Positions 58,152-64,000 of a stretch of DNA of 64,000 bases are shown one piece after another. The notes beneath the pieces were generated by a model. The model was not told where the DNA came from, did no database searches, and saw nothing but the letters and a program-made list of their open reading frames with translations. A program made the translations under genes and the position numbers. Source of the stretch: Ectobius pallidus (lineage: Eukaryota > Arthropoda > Insecta > Blattodea > Ectobiidae); NCBI GenBank assembly GCA_964059195.1, contig CAXKWD010000002.1, forward strand, positions 163,748,559-163,812,558, in the 5' to 3' direction. Position 1 is the stretch's first letter. Each line of letters starts with the position of its first letter.

Positions 58152-60904
58152 AGAGTTTACGACGACGACATCACCCCGTCAACCCTTCCCGTGTGTGTGC
58201 TGCTAGCTCGGAGATCAACTTATAAAAAGGTATGAAACATGTCTGTATTAATTAATATGTAATTGATGCATTACAATAAATTGTATCAATGTGTGGAGAG
58301 TCATAAACTATAATATGAATAAATATGAATACTTAAACATACTGTTTCTAGATGTAACATTATGTCTCCGATTATACAGTTCTCATGTAATACTTAAAAG
58401 TATCACAATATACAAATAAATAAAGATATTTCCCCATAACTTATATCCACCATAACAAATGGTAGAGGCGCGGGACGTTTCCATATTATGTACTGCAGCA
58501 TGCCAAGTTCGCCTACCTAAATGAAACCCCCAAATAAAATTGAGAATATGCTTTTATTTTAGGAAATTTGTAGTGACTGAATTATGAATAACATCTTATA
58601 ATGGAATTAAGATAAATTTTTGTGCTGTTGTAAATACAGTAGTAACCTTCACACAGTTGTTAAAGCGCTTGCTCATCACATAGGCTCACATAACATGACA
58701 GCTATCACTATAATAATAGCTTACTTGCTGAATAAACAAAAATCTATACATTGTTCTCTTCCAAGCCAAGTTGCTTTTAAGTATATCACCTGTATGTCCA
58801 AATAAATATTTAAAACGTCATGGAAAGGGAATGATTTTATTCCATATTTATAAAACGGGAAAGAATTACATAAATTTTACTATGAGGTATTAAAAGAAAT
58901 AAATGTTGTCTTGTTATTAGTATTATTCGTCTTATTACAGCGTTATTATTTCGTTATCGAATTAATGATTATATTGGTAAATTAAATACATTTATAAACG
59001 TTTAGAATTTTTAATTAATAATAAATTGATAGATGTGTTCAATAAGAGAGTGGCATCTAAATAAAGTAAAAGATTTGTTGGGGCATATTTCTATATGTAC
59101 ATTAATAATAATACAACTTGTGAAAAATGAGTCACAGGGACCTATGAATAATATAATTAGCGAGTAAAATACACTTACGAGAAAAGGGACAGAGAGGCCC
59201 TACGCCGAAATAAATAAATGGGACAAAGAAGCCCACCGCCGAAATAAATAAATGGGACAAAGAAGCCCAACGCCGAAATAAATAAATGGGACAGAGGGAC
59301 CCAACGCCGAAATGAATAAATAAACGGGTCAGAGAAGCCCAACGTCGAATAAAGTAGATAAGAGTATAGCCTATAAATAAAAAAAATGCATTGTAAGTGT
59401 GTATGATAATTATGATAGGTCAAAAGTATTAAATAAAATGTTATATAATGGAATAGCCTCACAATCTACCAATATAATGGAATCATAGCCACATGCCATT
59501 TAACCAATATAAAATTTTCATTTTGATAGAACGCATGAATTTCAGAGCAACAAAATATCAGGAACATCTCAAACATCTCAATTATTTGTACATATAAATA
59601 TCTTAAACTGATAAAATACTTAGAGAAGTATGAAATAATTTACGTAACTGTAACACAGATTAAAGTGGCAATTTAAATCAAACATAACATAACATAACTT
59701 GATGAATGACAACAACAAAAAAATAAAAAAAATTATTCAATGAGGTAAATAAACTTGTGTGAAAGCAACATTTTCTAGCAAATGTGGTGAAAATAAAATT
59801 ATAGTAAATTATTAAAAGTAAGTCCTATTGTGAAAAAGAATAATATCAGAACTATTAGTATGCCAAGTGTTCAAACAATTAGCAAGAAGTATAAGTTATT
59901 TTAAAAAGTGTAAATATGTATATTATGCCATATAGCAAATTAAAATTTAAATATGAACAATTTTGTTTAAGAACAAATGAAAGAACATTTAATTCACAGT
60001 TATTTCAATACTCTATATTATGTAAATCATAGTGCATTTTTATAATAATCTTGCCTTCAAGAAAGCAAGCCGTTAAGCCAGATGTTGAAATCATATATAT
60101 GTCAAAGTCTACTACAATCAACTGACAAAGAATTCGCTGACACCTAGTGTTACATCATATTACTTAAGTATAGAACTGTGTCATGATTTTGATGGCACAT
60201 TTTTACCAGTTCAATATATTTTTTATGTAATATGAGGAATACTACTTCTTTGTTATTTTCAATATTATGGCAATCATCAATATTAAACTATGTATGTACC
60301 TAAAAAAAAAATTAATAATACATGTGAGAGCTATATTCAAATAAGTGAAAGATATGCAATTTTATATAAAAGTCATAGGACTTTAAATATTTAAATGAAT
60401 CCTTTATCTTTGAAGACATAAGCGTAATTTATTATAGTCCATAATTATGAAAGAATGTCTTAATAATATAATTTTCTCTGTTTCAGGTAAAAAAAATCTG
60501 TATAAATCATTTAAATCATATAATTACGTTTCTTTTTCACAATGATTTCACAGAAGCAGCTCGAGAAGAAAAATCTGATGTGAAAGTCACATAACTTCCT
60601 CTGCCCAAATAAAAGTTAGCAGTATTCACATATCCTTTTACAGAATCGCAAGACACAATTTTACGCTAATTATCCTATAAATACCTCTTCTTTCAATGAT
60701 GCGACTAAAAGCGCAGACTATACAAACTTAAAAAAAAAAAAGAACAAGTGACTGCAGTCGTTTATTGAACTTTCCGCCGTAAAGAATAATTTCCTAAATT
60801 TATCGAATATTTCCCTCAGATACTTCTTTACTCTATACCTGGCCAACAATACATCTTTCTCACTTCACATTCTTACATAGAATAAGAGGCCGTGAAAGAG
60901 CGCG
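58152..60904. other. AT-rich DNA with a 39-bp tandem array
   Basis: 58152-58440 still belongs to the repeat shared with 62839-63093 and 63973-64000. After it no genes are visible. Four to five 39-bp units (GGGACAAAGAAGCCCAACGC plus CGAAATAAATAAAT) lie at 59172-59350. Confidence 0.5.
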
Positions 60905-61405
60905 TATTCAGTTGTTCATCACGCAAGACAAAATTTATACAAACAGTGGGTGGCTTGTAACTACCCTCAGAGAATTTTTTCGAAAAAAGTTTCAAATAAA
61001 AGTTTTAGCTCTCAGTAAAAGGAACACATGTGCAAATTTAAAGAAAATCGTTAGAGCCGTTTTCGAGAAAATCGCGAAAAACGAAAATTTCTTCATGTAA
61101 AGTCCCCTTAAAAATAAGAGAAATTTGTCGCCAATCTTCGAATCACATGATCAGAAGGTACCTGGCCCAAATACGAAATTTTGTTTTCATACGATTCTCC
61201 GTTTCGGAGCTAGCCTGTTCACAAACTTCCACACAGACAGACACACAGACACACACACAGACATGTTTCCAAAAATAGTATTTTTGGATTCAGGGGGCCT
61301 TGAAACGTGTATATATGCTAAAAACTCAACTTCGAATTTTAGGGTCGAAAACAATACTTCCTCTACCTATAGTACCTATGGTACGGGCAGAGGAAGTAAA
61401 AATAT
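60905..61405. repeat. Dispersed-repeat fragment with terminal hairpin
   Basis: Text typical of dispersed arthropod repeats (AATTTAAAGAAAATCGTTAG, a CAGACAGACACACAGAC run) ending in a hairpin with arms TACTTCCTCT / AGAGGAAGTA (61355-61398). Superfamily uncertain. Confidence 0.45.
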
Positions 61406-62523
61406 ATACACTTAAATAATACATTCAAGAATGCATGCAAAACAAATAGAAAAAAATGGGTAATGTAGGCCTACATAAATAATGATAACGGTAAAAAAAA
61501 ATACTCATGTGCACACAAGGGGCCCCCAAGAAAAAAAGGTTAACCATCCCTCAATACCATTATACCCACCCTTCCCACTGAAAGATTGTACATTTAGAAC
61601 AAGATAAATTTTAAAAGAAGTATCAATGTATATTCATATGTATAAGAAATGTAAATATGTATTTAAATGTTTTCACTGTCTATTGAACAACAAATATCAA
61701 TTTTACTCATTGTATGGAGATTAGTACGTACACTTCTTAATTTTTAACATTTCAGTAGAAGTGGAAAGAAAAACTCAAAATTCTTATAGATCAGAATTTT
61801 TTAATATTTTGAATTTTGTTTAAAAACAGAGTTTTTATTAAAAAAAGTTATTTATTCACAAACTATGAATTATAAAGAACATTTAATGTTTAATTTTCTT
61901 ATATTAAGAACATACTTCATTTCATGTTCTATAATCATTTTCTGTTTGAATAATTTCTATTGAAGCACATTTTTTTTTGTTAACTGTGTCTCACTATTTT
62001 GTGAATGAATACTGACACAATATTACAATCACTCAATTTTCTCATAGAAAAATGTATGTTTAAATAATAGAGTAAACTCATTATATTAATAAGAACTGTT
62101 ATACTGAGTGATTGTTCATTGAAACAATTTTACCTGATTGATGATACAGATATTATGTCTTAAGTTTCAAAATTCAGAAAAATTATTTGTATTGTTAATA
62201 CAATGCACTTAAAAACAAATTAACTTATTAAGAAAAAAGAGTTTACCAAAATGAAAACCCAAATATTTCAATATTTTAATTGTTTTTGTGTATTATGTGC
62301 ATATATTTTAAACAGAAAAGGGTTATTATGTTTATGTTGAGACACTGTAAATTACTGATGTAAGCAGCACACACATTCCTTTGTATCCAAGAAGACTCGT
62401 ATTATGCTGAAAAATCAATTCTGCAAAACAATAATCTCCTCACTCTAATATCACCGCAGAAAACGCTGACAGTAGTCCACAGCTGATCTACTGATCACTT
62501 GACAAAACTAATCATCGGAAAAC
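61406..62523. other. Unassigned AT-rich DNA
   Basis: No gene or element end recognised. Confidence 0.4.
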
Positions 62524-62838
62524 ATGGAACAACATGGAACGACATGGTCCAACATGGACCAAGGACCAAGGTACCTACCTACAGGTACCTACAAGCGAAC
62601 GGGTTCGCTTGTCCATGAAGGAGGGAAGGGTGTTGTGGAGCAACTACAGATTGCAAAGCTATTAAGTAATATGGTTGCCGCAATTGACAACACAATGAAG
62701 AATCAACAGCCTAATTACAGAGTGCAATCTCAGCATTATCTGCGTATAAATAGGACTCTAAATATGTACAAGCAGAGTCAGGCAGCAGCCCTGTCTGTGG
62801 CCACGCCACTCGGGCCTTTGGGCCCGAGAGAAGACTGA
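62524..62838 (+). CDS. Second copy of the PIF-like small ORF
   Basis: 104 codons. The last 70 match the split ORF at 57947-58151 with only a few changes; the upstream part differs completely and contains a HGTTW/MDQGP low-complexity stretch and an inverted word (CAAGCGAACGGGTTCGCTTG). Shared sequence begins at TGTTGTGGAGCAAC, so this copy shows the target site without the Maverick. Function unknown; a donor-like GTATGA follows about 75 bp after the stop. Confidence 0.5.
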   Translation: MEQHGTTWSNMDQGPRYLPTGTYKRTGSLVHEGGKGVVEQLQIAKLLSNMVAAIDNTMKNQQPNYRVQSQHYLRINRTLNMYKQSQAAALSVATPLGPLGPRED

Positions 62839-63093
62839 AGAGTTTACGACGACGACATCACCCCGTCAACCCTTCCCGTGTGTGTGCTGCTAGCTCGGAG
62901 ATCAACTTTTAAAAAGGTATGAAACATGTCTGTATTAATTAATATGTAATTGATGCATTACAATAATTTGTATCAATGTGTAGAGAGTCATAAACTATAT
63001 GAATAAATAATACTTAAACATACTGTTTCTAGATGTAACATTATGTCTCCGATTATACAGTTCTCATGTAATACTTAAAAGTATCACAATATA

Positions 63094-63970
63094 CAGTGTG
63101 TCCCACGCAAGAGTTGGCCAACGACGCGGGTTCCTGCGGCGCGGCGGGCACAGCTCCAACTCCCGAGCGATCGGGTGAAATATCTACGCTAATGAAGCCG
63201 CGATCGGTGTTACGATTTAGGTTCTCACATTTACAGTTAAAATTACAATGAAAATAAACACGTACTTCATCACAAGAGATGTTGGAAATGTTCTCCTCTT
63301 GCATCCACACAACACTGACACCTTTTTAGGAAATTTTCTTTCACGCGCATAAGTTCAGCTTCCGAGACAGAGTTCATTTCTCTTGTGATAGGCCTATGTC
63401 TTTAAGTTCTTCTAACAGTATGTGAATATTATTTATGGAGAAACTTGAAAAATAAAGTGTATAGGTCAACTTCCCGTACATTACAAAGGAAACGGGTGAA
63501 ATATCTACACTAATAAAGCCCGCTGATGGTGTAATGGTTCAGGTTCTCACAAAGAAAAGCACATGTGATTTACCTGGCAATACTGATTAAAAAAAGCATT
63601 CTGGCACGTTCTTATATCAGTTGCCTCATTTTATTTTGATACAATTCGTGGATTTAAAAAAGGCGAGTTTTCTCCCAACTAAAGCACGGTGTTCTATGTC
63701 GGAAGCTGAATTTATGCGCGTGAAAGAAGATTTCTTAAAAAGGTTCCAGTGTTGTGTGGATGCAAGAGGGGGACATTTCCAACATCTCTTATGATGAGGT
63801 ACGTGGTTATTTTCATTGTAATTCCAACTGTAAATGTGAGAACCTGAATCATAACGCCATTAGCGGCTTTATTAGTGTAGATATTTCACCCGCTCGCTCG
63901 GGAGTTAGAGCTGTAGTCGGCGCGACGCAGAAACCCGCATGATTGGCCAACTCTTGCGTGGGACACTCTG
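63094..63970. mobile_element. Mariner-type foldback, 877 bp
   Basis: Ends CAGTGTGTCCCACGCAAGAG and the reverse at the right, with inverted repeats of about 220 bp and TA on both sides (63092-63093, 63971-63972). The uninterrupted sequence at 58413-58420 (CAATATACAAATAAA) confirms precise insertion. Short frames in both arms (MWMQEGDISNISYDEVRGYF) are mirror images of each other, not genes. Confidence 0.75.
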
Positions 63971-64000
63971 TACAAATAAATAAATATATTTCCCCATAAC

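Noticed and set aside
59175..59462. 95-codon minus frame with repeated GFxxPFIY
   Set aside because: Product of the 39-bp tandem array.

Overview
The window looks like repeat-rich intergenic DNA from an arthropod, most likely an insect. The evidence is errantivirus-type gag/pol/env, Jockey- and CR1-type LINEs, a tRNA-derived SINE, a Maverick/Polinton, PIF/Harbinger-, hAT-, Academ- and mariner-like DNA elements, and spliceosomal introns. No complete ordinary host gene is visible. One possible isolated exon near 5.5 kb resembles an alpha-2-macroglobulin/TEP segment.

Left part (1-11.3 kb): a minus-strand LINE ORF1 remnant; a 3.8 kb non-autonomous hAT element (8-bp target-site duplication TTTTACAT) full of tandem repeats; and a minus-strand Jockey-like LINE cut into pieces by an Academ-like element (6644-9917, ~640-bp inverted repeats, 3-bp duplication ACT, a decayed gene with an XPG-like and a CXC domain) and by a 736-bp hAT MITE.

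Centre (11.3-34.2 kb): a decayed plus-strand errantivirus provirus (5' LTR, gag, pol, N-terminal env) riddled with datable insertions: a CR1-like LINE (itself holding a PIF-like element that holds a 203-bp near-perfect palindrome), a 1.5 kb giant foldback (duplication GACA), a SINE (ATATT) and a truncated LINE with an ATG-repeat tail (12-bp duplication). The C-terminal env half and a truncated 3' LTR of the same family lie inverted at 29,984-32,041. Between them are decayed genes of two multicopy families that I recognise but cannot name.

Right part (34.2-58.2 kb): a Maverick/Polinton (34,419-57,946) with ~385-bp inverted repeats, AG..CT-type ends and a perfect 6-bp duplication TGTGGA, inserted in a small PIF-like reading frame. 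A 62.6 kb copy of that frame serves as the empty site. A young Gypsy retrotransposon (LTRs about 99% identical) sits inside it. Without the Gypsy the Maverick is ~15.1 kb. It has a multi-exon zinc-finger/PolB gene broken by several frameshifts, an integrase-type zinc-binding protein with no catalytic core, a BED finger protein, a pair of tiny overlapping genes, an unknown left-end gene, a tRNA-Leu(UAA)-like gene, and three tandem paralogues of an unrecognised seven-cysteine protein family, each with one intron and its own TATA box. I see no capsid, penton, protease or packaging ATPase gene. This capsid-less Maverick with its expanded Cys/His-rich family is the most novel object in the window. 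The nested Gypsy shows gag and pol in one frame separated by a TGA followed by CAATTA, the classic leaky-stop context.

Right flank (58.2-64 kb): mostly AT-rich, with a 39-bp tandem array, a hairpin-ended repeat, the second copy of the PIF-like frame, and a mariner-type foldback with a TA duplication whose empty site is visible at about 58.41 kb.
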